From: Opitutaceae bacterium UBA2377
Lineage (GTDB): Bacteria; Verrucomicrobiota; Verrucomicrobiia; Opitutales; Opitutaceae
NCBI GenBank assembly: GCA_002344205.1
Contig: DDSZ01000051.1
Span: 5,109-27,200 of the forward strand
DNA: 22,092 nt
Reading direction: 5' to 3'
The position numbers and the translations under genes are program-made. Shown piece by piece: positions 8,018-14,353 of the stretch (the first letter of the stretch is position 1; every line of letters begins with the position of its first letter). The notes beneath the pieces are model-generated. The model had not been told where the DNA came from and searched no databases. It worked only from the letters and a program-made list of their open reading frames with translations.

Positions 8018-8031
8018 TTGCACTCGTGCAA
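8018..8031. promoter_or_regulatory. Palindrome in the ctaC-azurin divergent promoter region
   Basis: Perfect inverted repeat TTGCAC-TC-GTGCAA, flanked on both sides by the direct repeat CTATTA (8011-8016 and 8032-8037). It sits in the 226-bp gap, 72 bp before the azurin ATG and about 141 bp before the ctaC ATG, so a dimeric regulator bound here could control either gene. No consensus promoter could be fixed with confidence: a TAATAT-like -10 on the minus strand near 7959-7964 has no good -35. The regulator is unknown. Confidence 0.5.
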
Positions 8032-8102
8032 CTATTAGCCGTTCCGCTGAACCGGCGCCAAGGGTTGCCACCCGCCGGCGGCGGTCCTAGCCTGAGCGTG
8101 CC

Positions 8103-8588
8103 ATGAAAACCTGTATGCCTCTCCTCGCCGCATTCGCGGCCCTTGCCCTTGCCGGATGCTCCAAACCGGAGCAGACCGCCGCCCCGGTCGCCGCCGCGCC
8201 GCAATCCGGCCCGCGCGTCATCGAAATCAACGGCAACGACGCCATGAAATTCAACGTCATCGCCATCTCGCTCGCGGTCGGCGAGGAAGTGCGGATCGTC
8301 CTGAACAACGTCGGCTCCATGCCGAAGCAGGCCATGGGGCACAACCTCGTGGTCCTCAAGCCCGGCACCGATACCGTGGCCTTTGCCACCGCCGCGGCCG
8401 CGGCCGTGGCGACCGACTACATCCCCCCGGCTTTTGCCGACGCGATCATCGCGCACACGAAGTTGCTGGGGCCGAAGCAGTCCGACGGCATCGTGGTCAA
8501 GTTCGACGCCCCGGGCGAGTATCCCTACGTATGCTCCTTTCCCGCCCACTATCAGATGGGCATGAAGGGCATCATCACGGTCAAGTAA
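8103..8588 (+). CDS. Azurin/auracyanin-like blue copper lipoprotein
   Basis: A type 1 copper electron carrier of 161 residues. A lipoprotein signal with lipobox LAGC (C19) is followed by an Ala/Pro/Gln linker (about 20-37) and a cupredoxin domain. Copper ligands are H80 (GHNLVVLKPG), C144 and H149 (YPYVCSFPAHY) and probably M154 (MKG). The Cys-His spacing matches azurin, but the axial Met lies five residues after His, as in auracyanin and plastocyanin, instead of four as in azurin. M152 is a second candidate. It is divergent from ctaC and followed by a strong terminator, so it is a single-gene unit. A role as electron donor to the caa3 oxidase is inferred from this context. Confidence 0.92.
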   Translation: MKTCMPLLAAFAALALAGCSKPEQTAAPVAAAPQSGPRVIEINGNDAMKFNVIAISLAVGEEVRIVLNNVGSMPKQAMGHNLVVLKPGTDTVAFATAAAAAVATDYIPPAFADAIIAHTKLLGPKQSDGIVVKFDAPGEYPYVCSFPAHYQMGMKGIITVK

Positions 8589-8617
8589 CCGCGGGTCACC
8601 CTGTTTGCCTTCATCGC

Positions 8618-8645
8618 GCCGGGCCGGATTTCGGCCCGGCTTTTT
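8618..8645 (+). terminator. Strong intrinsic terminator after azurin
   Basis: A perfect 9-bp stem GCCGGGCCG / CGGCCCGGC with loop GATTT, followed by TTTTT. It lies 29 bp after the azurin stop, and its T-run overlaps the stop codon of the convergent DUF420 gene. On the minus strand there is no T-run, so it works mainly for azurin. Confidence 0.93.
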
Positions 8646-9078
8646 ATTTGGCGGCCGGCCACCACTGATAGAGGAAGAAATACACCAGCACGCCGGTCAC
8701 GGATACATAATACCAGATCGGGTAGGTCCAGCGCGCCCAGGCCTTGTGGCGTTCGAAGTCGCCCTTTAACGCCAGCCAGAAGGTGCGCGGCACCAGCCAG
8801 GCGATGGCCATCGCCAGAATGATGTGCGTGATGAGCATCACGAAATAAACGGTGCGGATGGTGCCCTCGCCGCCGAACGGCGTGTGCACGCCCTGCACGA
8901 GGATCTTGTGCGCCACGTAGCCGACGAGAAACACGGCGGAAACGGCGCCCGCGCCCAGCATGGCGGCCCGGTGCGCCTCGCGCCGGCCGGTTTTGATGAA
9001 GATGAAGCCCACCGTCATCAGCAGGGTGGAGAGGGCGTTGAGGGCGGCGTTGAGGGCCGGGATGTCATGGACGTTCAT
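8644..9078 (-). CDS. DUF420 membrane protein (CtaM-like oxidase assembly factor)
   Basis: A small membrane protein of 144 residues with four hydrophobic helices, matching DUF420. The family includes CtaM of Staphylococcus, which is needed for activity of heme A-type oxidases. Conserved-looking histidines are H57 (GYVAHKILVQG), H65, H85 (LITHIILA) and H111 (ERHKAWARWTYPIWYYVSVTG). The start ATG 9078 lies 5 bp after the ctaB stop; the open frame reaches upstream only as a shadow of ctaB. It is the third gene of ctaA-ctaB-DUF420, and this company supports a role in oxidase maturation. Family assignment is firm; the mechanism is not known. Confidence 0.9.
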   Translation of the reverse strand: MNVHDIPALNAALNALSTLLMTVGFIFIKTGRREAHRAAMLGAGAVSAVFLVGYVAHKILVQGVHTPFGGEGTIRTVYFVMLITHIILAMAIAWLVPRTFWLALKGDFERHKAWARWTYPIWYYVSVTGVLVYFFLYQWWPAAK

Positions 9079-9083
9079 GGCGG

Positions 9084-9965
9084 TCAAAAAAAGAGCACGC
9101 GGTCGGCCACGAGGGCGCCGAGCACGAGGGGCAGGTAGGCCAGCGAGGCGTGAAAGAGTTGCTTGGCGGCGCGCTCCCGCGTCGCCGGCCGCAGAAAGAT
9201 GACCGCCCGCCAGAGAAACCAAGCCCCGGCGACCGCCGCCGCCGCCAGATACCACTGGCTCGCGAGCCCGAGGAACGTAGGCAGCAAACTGACCGCCACC
9301 AAGGCGACCGTGTTGCACAGGGACCAGCCCGCGACCCAGCCGCCGGCTTCGTCGCGCACGGGCAGCATCGGGAATTGCACCGCCGCATAGTCGCGCCGGT
9401 AGATCCAGGCGATGGCCATGAAATGCGGCATCTGCCAAAAAAACAGGATGCCGAAGAGAATCCAGCCGAGGGCGGAGATTTGTCCTTGGGCCGCCGCCCA
9501 GCCGATCAGCGGCGGGAAGGCCCCGGCCAAGGCGCCGATCTCCGTGCTCCAGCGCGACCAGCGCTTGGCCGGCGTATACCAACCGAGATAGGAGAAGATG
9601 GTGGCGAGCGTGAAGAACGCGGCGAGACCGTTGACCTTCACGAAGATCAGCCCGAGCGCGGCCGCGCACATCAGCGCGCCCAGCACGAAGGCCGAGCCGG
9701 TGGGCACGCGCCCGGCGGGGATGGGCCGGTCTGCCGTGCGTTGCATGTGGGCATCGGTGTCGTGCTCCAGCCATTGGTTGAGGACCGCCACACCGCCCGC
9801 CGCGAGGGAGGTGCCGAGCGCGAGGCTGATAAGTTCCGCCGGGATGAACGGCGGCCGGCCGGCCGCGTAGCCGACAAGCGCGGTGATGACCGACAGCAGG
9901 CTCAGGCGCGGTTTGGTGAGCGCGAGATAGTCGCCGAAAGAGGCTTTGCCGGACGGGTCGCTCAT
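9084..9965 (-). CDS. ctaB: Protoheme IX farnesyltransferase (heme O synthase)
   Basis: A UbiA-superfamily membrane prenyltransferase that adds a farnesyl group to heme b to give heme O, the first step of heme A synthesis. The 293-residue protein has LALTKPRLSLL near the N-terminus, the substrate-binding loop NQWLEHDTDAHMQRTADRP (63-81) with its Asp pair, the second loop YTPAKRWSRWSTEIGALAG, then FPPLIGWAA. About eight to nine helices are visible. The start ATG 9965 overlaps the ctaA stop by 4 bp (ATGA), so the two are translationally coupled. This matches their consecutive roles. The frame is open far upstream as a shadow of ctaA; those residues are not part of the protein. Confidence 0.96.
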   Translation of the reverse strand: MSDPSGKASFGDYLALTKPRLSLLSVITALVGYAAGRPPFIPAELISLALGTSLAAGGVAVLNQWLEHDTDAHMQRTADRPIPAGRVPTGSAFVLGALMCAAALGLIFVKVNGLAAFFTLATIFSYLGWYTPAKRWSRWSTEIGALAGAFPPLIGWAAAQGQISALGWILFGILFFWQMPHFMAIAWIYRRDYAAVQFPMLPVRDEAGGWVAGWSLCNTVALVAVSLLPTFLGLASQWYLAAAAVAGAWFLWRAVIFLRPATRERAAKQLFHASLAYLPLVLGALVADRVLFF

Positions 9966-10945
9966 GGGGCGGCGCGCGGGGCCTCGATTGCGTCGCGGTG
10001 GGCGAGCCACGTCAGCCAAAAGGTGGTGGCCAGCAGCATCGCCCCGACGACAACGTGCGCGGTGGTCACGTGCGGTTCGCGCAACTGCCAGATGACGTGC
10101 GCCCCGAGCAGGATCTGCAGGGTGAGCAGCGCTACGAGCACGGAGGCGCCGCAGCGCAGCAGCAGCGAGGCACCCCGATCGCGCCAGATCTTGGCGGCAA
10201 ACCAGACCAGCACGACCGTGAGGATGAGGGCCATCACGCGGTGGGCGAAATGGATGTTCACATGAAAATTCCAGTGCGCCGGCAGCCAGCCGCCGTCGGC
10301 GGTGGAGTGGGGGAAGGTCGGGATGGCCAAGCCGGCGAAATTGTGGCGCATCGTTGCGGCGATCACGAGTTGCACGACCATCAAGACGGTCGCGAGCAGG
10401 CCCAGCCGGCGCAGGGCGCCCGAGACCGGTTCGGCCCGGGCCAGCCAGCCGCGCGAGAGAGAGACGGCGATGGCGATCAGCACGCACACATACAAGTGGG
10501 CCAAAATCCCGTGCGGGATGCGCAGCATCTGACCGAGGGTCATCTCGAAGCCCGGCACGGCCAGCGAGTCGAGCAGCACGCGCTTGCCGCCGATGAGGCC
10601 CTGGATGATGACGATCGCGAGGGCGCTCCAGCCGAGGTTGCGCAGCCAGCGGCGGGACTCGGTGCGCCAGAGCCAGACGGCGAGGGCGATGGTGATGAGC
10701 CCCATCACCATGCCCGTGAGGCGGTGCGAATGTTCCGCAAACATCGCGAGGTTTTCCAGCCAGCCCTCGGGGTTGATCGAGCCGTGCGAGAGCGGCCAGT
10801 CGGGGAAGATCATGCCCGCATCGATGCTGGTGGTGAAGGCGCCCAGCGTCACAAGCACGAAAACCCAGCCGGCGCCGAGGGCGGCAAACCAGGCGAGGGC
10901 GGGCTTGTAGGCGGCGTGGCGGACGTGATTGGCGGCGGTGGTCAT
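9962..10945 (-). CDS. ctaA: Heme A synthase (COX15/CtaA)
   Basis: A membrane monooxygenase that oxidises the C8 methyl group of heme O to a formyl group, giving heme A for the ctaD product. The 327-residue protein has about eight helices in two related halves. Likely heme ligands are in the four expected helices: E71/H74 (EHSHRLTG), H145 or H150 (IPHGILAHLYV), H235 (HFAHRVMA) and H297 (TTAHVVVGA). It is the first gene of the ctaA-ctaB-DUF420 operon and is divergent from the SCO gene across 86 bp. A GGAG lies about 14 bases before the ATG, a poor Shine-Dalgarno spacing. Identity is firm. Confidence 0.95.
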   Translation of the reverse strand: MTTAANHVRHAAYKPALAWFAALGAGWVFVLVTLGAFTTSIDAGMIFPDWPLSHGSINPEGWLENLAMFAEHSHRLTGMVMGLITIALAVWLWRTESRRWLRNLGWSALAIVIIQGLIGGKRVLLDSLAVPGFEMTLGQMLRIPHGILAHLYVCVLIAIAVSLSRGWLARAEPVSGALRRLGLLATVLMVVQLVIAATMRHNFAGLAIPTFPHSTADGGWLPAHWNFHVNIHFAHRVMALILTVVLVWFAAKIWRDRGASLLLRCGASVLVALLTLQILLGAHVIWQLREPHVTTAHVVVGAMLLATTFWLTWLAHRDAIEAPRAAP

Positions 10946-11031
10946 GAGGGCGGGAACTCCGGGATAGAAGCGTTGCTGCCAATCGCCGCAAACCCTTTGA
11001 CAAATATATCCGCGGACGAATCCGTAGTGAC
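10946..11031. promoter_or_regulatory. Divergent promoter region of ctaA and the SCO operon
   Basis: 86 bp separating two outward genes, so it must carry both promoters unless transcription enters from outside. On the plus strand TTGACA (10997-11002) is a good -35 match, but no clear -10 follows at 17 bp. An A/T-rich patch (AATATAT, 11003-11009) stands out against the GC-rich surroundings. No operator palindrome was recognised. Confidence 0.4.
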
Positions 11032-11919
11032 ATGAAATCTTATGCCCTCGTCCTGGCCCTCGCGGGATTGCTGGCCGCGGGATGCGGGCGCAAGGAAACC
11101 GCGTCCGCTCCGCCCGCGGACGACACCGGGCCGCGCTATCCGCTGACCGGCGAGATCCTCGACGTCGATGTCGAGCGCCGCATCCTCATCGTGCGGCACG
11201 ACGAGATCCCCGGCTACATGCCCGAGATGGTGATGGAATTCATCGCCTCCGCCGGCGATGTGGCCAACGCCCGGCCGGGCCAGCTCATCCGGGCGGAGAT
11301 GATCCCGAGCGACACCGGCGACTACCGGCTGGAAAAGATCTGGCCCGACGACCGTGTGGCCGCCGCCGCGGTGGCCGCCGGGACCAACGCCCTGCGGCAG
11401 GACACCGCGATCCGCGGCCGCCGCGTCTACCGCGAGGTCGGCGAGAACCTGCCGGACTTCGCCCTCTACGACCAGAGCGGCGCGGTGGTGCAGAGCGCGC
11501 GTTTCCGCGGCAAGCAGATCATGCTGAACTTCATTTTCACCCGCTGCCCCGTGGCCACCATGTGCCCGGCCGCGACGATGAAGATGATGGAGACCCAGCA
11601 GCTTGCCCGCGAGGCCGGCGTCCGTAACCTCGAACTGGTCTCGATCACGCTCGACCCGGTTTACGACACCCCGGGCGTGCTCAAGGAATACGCCGACGCC
11701 CGCGGCATCGACACCGGCAACTTTTCCTTCCTCACCGGCCCGGAGGGCGCGATCAAGGACCTGCTGGCCCAGTTTGGCGTGCTCACGGAGTTCAAGGGCC
11801 CCATCCTTAACCACACGCTGGCCACCATCCTGATCAACGAGCAGGGCCGCATCGTCCACCGCTTCGACGGCAGCAACTGGGAGCCGCGCGACTTTGTCGC
11901 CAAAATGCGCCGAGAATGA
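11032..11919 (+). CDS. SCO1/SenC copper chaperone with N-terminal copper-binding domain, lipoprotein
   Basis: Probable copper delivery protein for the CuA site of the oxidase, 295 residues. A lipoprotein signal with lipobox AAGC (C18) comes first. Residues about 35-105 resemble the CusF-like/PF11604 copper-binding fold (GEILDVDVERRILIVRHDEIPGYMPEMVMEF, with H56 and several Met). Residues 135-292 form the SCO thioredoxin fold (LPDFALYDQSG, NFIFTRCP, SITLDPVYDTP). Metal ligands are C172, C178 and probably H261. The cysteines are separated by five residues (CPVATMC), whereas classical SCO has CxxxC. It is divergent from ctaA and overlaps the next gene by 4 bp. Family is secure; the N-terminal domain call is by motif similarity only. 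Confidence 0.88.
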   Translation: MKSYALVLALAGLLAAGCGRKETASAPPADDTGPRYPLTGEILDVDVERRILIVRHDEIPGYMPEMVMEFIASAGDVANARPGQLIRAEMIPSDTGDYRLEKIWPDDRVAAAAVAAGTNALRQDTAIRGRRVYREVGENLPDFALYDQSGAVVQSARFRGKQIMLNFIFTRCPVATMCPAATMKMMETQQLAREAGVRNLELVSITLDPVYDTPGVLKEYADARGIDTGNFSFLTGPEGAIKDLLAQFGVLTEFKGPILNHTLATILINEQGRIVHRFDGSNWEPRDFVAKMRRE

Positions 11920-12848
11920 CCGCCAACGCCACTCCCCTTGAAGCCGCCCGGTGGCGGCAGATCGCACTGATCACCCTCGGCGCCGCCGCGCTCTACGTGG
12001 GCTTCAGATACGTGCCGACCGGCACCAATCTCAATCACATGGATTTTCGCGTCACCGGGGCCAATGCGCTGGAGTTTTGCGATCCGTCCAATCCGCAGTT
12101 TATCCCGGTGGTGGCGGTCCGTTCTCCGGTCCGCATGACCCTGCGGCCCGCCGGCGAGGTTCGCCCCGGCGAAACCGTGGCCGTCACGGTCAGTCTGGCG
12201 ACCAGCGGCGGGAAGCCGATCGGTCCCCGCGATCTGAATGTGGCGCACACGCGGAAGCTGCACCTGCTCATCGTCGATCCGTGGCTCAAGGACTACCAGC
12301 ACGTCCATCCCGAGCCGGGCGAGCGCGAGGGGGACTGGGTTTTCGCCTTCACCCCGCATGGGCGCGGCACCTATCGCATTTTCGCGGACTTCGTGCCCGT
12401 GGCGACCGGGCGCGGCCTTTATGCCTCGGCGGATCTTCCGGTCGGGCCGGAGCAGGCGCCCAGCATCAGTCTCGTGATGCAGCACGAAACCTCCTGGTCT
12501 GCCGTGCGCGAGGGCTACCGGTTTGACTTGGCCGCCGATGCCGCGCCCATCCGTGCGGGCCGACCGGCCACGCTGAGCTTTGCCATCACCCGGACCGAGG
12601 GTGGTCCGGTGCCGCTCGAGCCGGTGATGGACGCCTTCGCGCATCTTGTGGCCTTTGACGAGGCGCGCAGCGGCTTCGCCCACCTGCATCCCAACGAGCT
12701 GGACCTCGCTTGGCGACCCGACCCGGAACAGCCCGTGCTGACCTTCCAAGTGACCTTCCCGCAGCCGGGACGCTACGTGATCTGGAGCCAGGTCAACCTC
12801 GGCGGGCGCGAGGTTTTCGCGCCGTTCGCCTTTGAGGTGGAGGACTAG
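11916..12848 (+). CDS. Membrane-anchored His-rich protein with two YtkA-like domains
   Basis: Function not established. The 310-residue protein has one N-terminal hydrophobic segment (about 14-30) that should anchor it facing the periplasm. Two beta-rich repeats follow. The first has H111, H116, H129 and H131 (HTRKLHLLIVD, YQHVHPEPG) and then GTYRIFADFVP. The second has H243, H256 and H258 (FAHLVAFDEARSGFAHLHP) and then GRYVIWSQVNLGG. This His/HxH pattern followed by a Gly-Tyr strand is like YtkA-type domains often found with copper proteins. A lone C55 (FCDPSNP) precedes the repeats. Its start overlaps the SCO stop (ATGA), so the two are made together, which suggests copper handling for oxidase assembly. 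That role is inference. Confidence 0.8.
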   Translation: MTANATPLEAARWRQIALITLGAAALYVGFRYVPTGTNLNHMDFRVTGANALEFCDPSNPQFIPVVAVRSPVRMTLRPAGEVRPGETVAVTVSLATSGGKPIGPRDLNVAHTRKLHLLIVDPWLKDYQHVHPEPGEREGDWVFAFTPHGRGTYRIFADFVPVATGRGLYASADLPVGPEQAPSISLVMQHETSWSAVREGYRFDLAADAAPIRAGRPATLSFAITRTEGGPVPLEPVMDAFAHLVAFDEARSGFAHLHPNELDLAWRPDPEQPVLTFQVTFPQPGRYVIWSQVNLGGREVFAPFAFEVED

Positions 12849-12885
12849 GGAGCATCACTCAAAGAAGTGACGATCGGTTGAGGAT

Positions 12886-12959
12886 GGTAGGGGCCGATCT
12901 CCGAGCGGCCCGGCCGGCAGCGTAGCGTTGCGCGGTCCGCTCGGAGAGCGGACCCTACC
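12886..12959. repeat. Inverted pair of REP-like palindromic elements
   Basis: Two copies of one element face each other. Arm one (12886-12910) begins GGTAGGGGCCGATC and ends CGAGCGGCC; arm two (12934-12959) begins GGTCCGCTC and ends GGACCCTACC. The second copy alone is a perfect hairpin of 9 bp (GGTCCGCTC, loop GGA, GAGCGGACC). The first copy folds less perfectly. The layout resembles paired REP elements in an intergenic region and could also stop transcription or protect the 3' end of the SCO operon mRNA. The whole gap 12849-13066 holds only this and the next palindrome. Confidence 0.75.
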
Positions 12960-13025
12960 GGCGCTGCCGCGCCACCAAGAAGCGGTGCAGTGCAATTTGA
13001 TGTGCCCCAATTGGAAAATAATTCT

Positions 13026-13047
13026 GTAGGCCAGCGCGCTGGCCTAC
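13026..13047. repeat. Perfect 22-bp palindrome, possible bidirectional terminator
   Basis: GTAGGCCAGCG and its exact reverse complement lie back to back. On the plus strand TTTTT follows 8 bp later (13056-13060); on the minus strand, after the mazG-like gene, it is followed by AGAATTATTTTC. A GTAGG start is shared with the REP-like pair upstream, so it may be a related element. Confidence 0.65.
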
Positions 13048-13066
13048 GGTTGCGGTTTTTGCCGAA

Positions 13067-13387
13067 TCAGGCCTCAGCGGCGATGCGCTGTTCCAGTTCG
13101 TCCATGGTCCGCAGGAAGGAGGCTTCAAGATCGATGCCGTGGGCGTCGGCGAGCACGAGGACGGACCAGAGGCAGTCGGCCAGCTCGTGGGCGAGCCGGG
13201 CCTCCAGGTTTTCGGCGGGGCGCAGGCCCTGCTTGGCCATGGTCAGCTTCATGAGGTCGCCGACATCGCCGGCGAAGCCCTGCGCAAATTCGGCGGCGGT
13301 CCAGGGCCGGCCGCCGCGGCGCACGGCCTGCGCGTCGTAAAGTTGGCGGACCCGGAGGGCGCGGGCGGAGAGTTCGGAAAGCAGCAT
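13067..13387 (-). CDS. MazG-like nucleotide pyrophosphohydrolase
   Basis: A small all-alpha protein of 106 residues similar to MazG-like NTP pyrophosphohydrolases, which hydrolyse (d)NTPs to NMPs and pyrophosphate. Visible features are FAQGFAGDVGDLMKLTMAKQG (35-54) and LAHELADCLWSVLVLADAHGIDLEASFLRTMDELE (66-99). The second metal-binding motif, E68-x2-D71, is intact. The first, usually ExxE, is here D41-x2-D44, as I recall for a MazG-like subgroup. The start ATG 13387 lies at the base of a 10-bp hairpin; a TTG at 13423 is an in-frame alternative. It is downstream of phyH on the same strand with a 50-bp gap. The substrate is unknown. Confidence 0.78.
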   Translation of the reverse strand: MLLSELSARALRVRQLYDAQAVRRGGRPWTAAEFAQGFAGDVGDLMKLTMAKQGLRPAENLEARLAHELADCLWSVLVLADAHGIDLEASFLRTMDELEQRIAAEA

Positions 13388-13410
13388 GGCGCGGGGAATG
13401 CCCGCGCCAT
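13386..13410 (-). promoter_or_regulatory. Hairpin covering the mazG-like start codon
   Basis: Perfect 10-bp inverted repeat ATGGCGCGGG / CCCGCGCCAT with a 5-base loop, between phyH and the mazG-like gene. On the minus-strand mRNA the 3' arm includes the first two bases of the ATG, so the start would be hidden when folded. No T-run follows, so it is not a standard terminator. Confidence 0.6.
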
Positions 13411-13437
13411 GCGTTGAAGCCAAACCTATAAATGCGC

Positions 13438-14277
13438 TCAGTGGCCGTTCTTGCCGTGCTTCGCGCGGAAGCGGGCCATCTCGGCATAGGCCTTGGTCGG
13501 GTCGCCGTAGACGTTGCCCGCATGATCCTTGCCCCGGGCGAGGTAGAGGTGGTGCCACTGGCCGATCTTCTCGTGGTGTTGGCGCACCTTGGTGCTCACG
13601 TAGCGCATGGTGTAGCCGCAGCGGCGGATGTTGGAAGTGTTGGGCTCGCTGCCGTGGATGATGCGGCCGTCGTGCAGGCTGCACTGGTTGGGCTCCAGCT
13701 CGATGGCGATGGCCTTGCTCGGGTCGCGCTGCGCAACCTTGATCTCGTCGTTGAACACCGCCTCGCCGGGCTTCAGGTCGTCGTAGTCGGAGAAGCCCTG
13801 CCGGCCGGTGTTGTGCGTGCGCGGGATCACATTCATGCAGCCGTTTTCCTTGGTGGAGGGGTCGATGGCCAGCCACACGGTGACGACCTCCATCGGCGTG
13901 ATCATCGTCTGCCAGTAGTGGGAGTCCTCGTGCCACGGCACGCGCTTGCCGTTGCCCTTGGGCTTGCAGATGAAGTGGCTCGCGAAGAGCGCGATGTCGG
14001 GCCCGAGGATGGGCTCCACGAGGTCGAGCACCTCGTCGGCAAACAGCCACTCGAACAGCTGCGGATACTGGAAGTGCGGCACGTCCATGGACTCGGGCCG
14101 CACGTCGGCCTCGAGGTTGTTGAGGATGTCCTCGAAGCAGTTCTTCAGGCCGTTGAACTTGGCCTGCGGGAACACCGGCTGGCGGTAAACGTGGTAGCCT
14201 TCGAGGCGGTATTTTTCGACCTCGGCGGGCGTGAGGCGGTGGTGGGCGGTGCGGGGTGAGGAGGTGGTGGCAACCAT
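13438..14277 (-). CDS. Phytanoyl-CoA dioxygenase (PhyH) family protein
   Basis: A non-heme Fe(II)/2-oxoglutarate-dependent oxygenase of 279 residues, cytoplasmic. The iron triad is H116-x-D118 (WHEDSHYW) and the distal H208 (LHDGRIIHGSEPNTS); a nearby arginine (R218, R219 or R225) would bind 2-oxoglutarate. MNVIPRTHNTG (148-158) is the typical strand between them. The substrate cannot be told from sequence; bacterial members hydroxylate diverse small molecules. It is divergent from an AraC-family gene, whose product is its likely regulator. A TATAAC element ends only 9 bp before the ATG, suggesting a nearly leaderless transcript. Confidence 0.88.
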   Translation of the reverse strand: MVATTSSPRTAHHRLTPAEVEKYRLEGYHVYRQPVFPQAKFNGLKNCFEDILNNLEADVRPESMDVPHFQYPQLFEWLFADEVLDLVEPILGPDIALFASHFICKPKGNGKRVPWHEDSHYWQTMITPMEVVTVWLAIDPSTKENGCMNVIPRTHNTGRQGFSDYDDLKPGEAVFNDEIKVAQRDPSKAIAIELEPNQCSLHDGRIIHGSEPNTSNIRRCGYTMRYVSTKVRQHHEKIGQWHHLYLARGKDHAGNVYGDPTKAYAEMARFRAKHGKNGH

Positions 14278-14282
14278 AGGGT

Positions 14283-14345
14283 TTGTGTTATATCATCCTT
14301 AATCCGGCAAATCTTGCCATAAAAGCGCAGATTCTTGTGTTATAT
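14283..14345. promoter_or_regulatory. Divergent phyH/araC promoter with twin 11-bp boxes
   Basis: The box TTGTGTTATAT occurs at 14283-14293 and 14335-14345, 52 bp apart (five helical turns). A short palindrome GGCAA-ATC-TTGCC (14306-14318) lies almost exactly between them. Read on the minus strand the first box contains TATAAC, the likely -10 of phyH; on the plus strand the second box runs into TATATT (14341-14346), the likely -10 of araC. Both would give transcripts starting within a few bases of the ATG. The boxes are good candidates for sites of the AraC regulator. Confidence 0.65.
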
Positions 14346-14353
14346 TGCTTTCA

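Noticed and set aside
7725..8090. Plus-strand 121-codon frame ahead of azurin
   Set aside because: It overlaps the ctaC start antisense and the divergent promoter region; its sequence has no recognisable domain.
9966..11033. In-frame upstream extension of ctaB through ctaA
   Set aside because: The translation is Arg/Pro-rich shadow sequence; CtaB homologues start near MSDPSGKASFGDYLALTKPR.
12886..13047. CRISPR array
   Set aside because: The repeats are inverted palindromes without regularly spaced direct repeats or unique spacers.
13388..14050. Upstream extension of the mazG-like frame into phyH
   Set aside because: Shadow of the PhyH coding region; only the TTG at 13423 remains a mild possibility.
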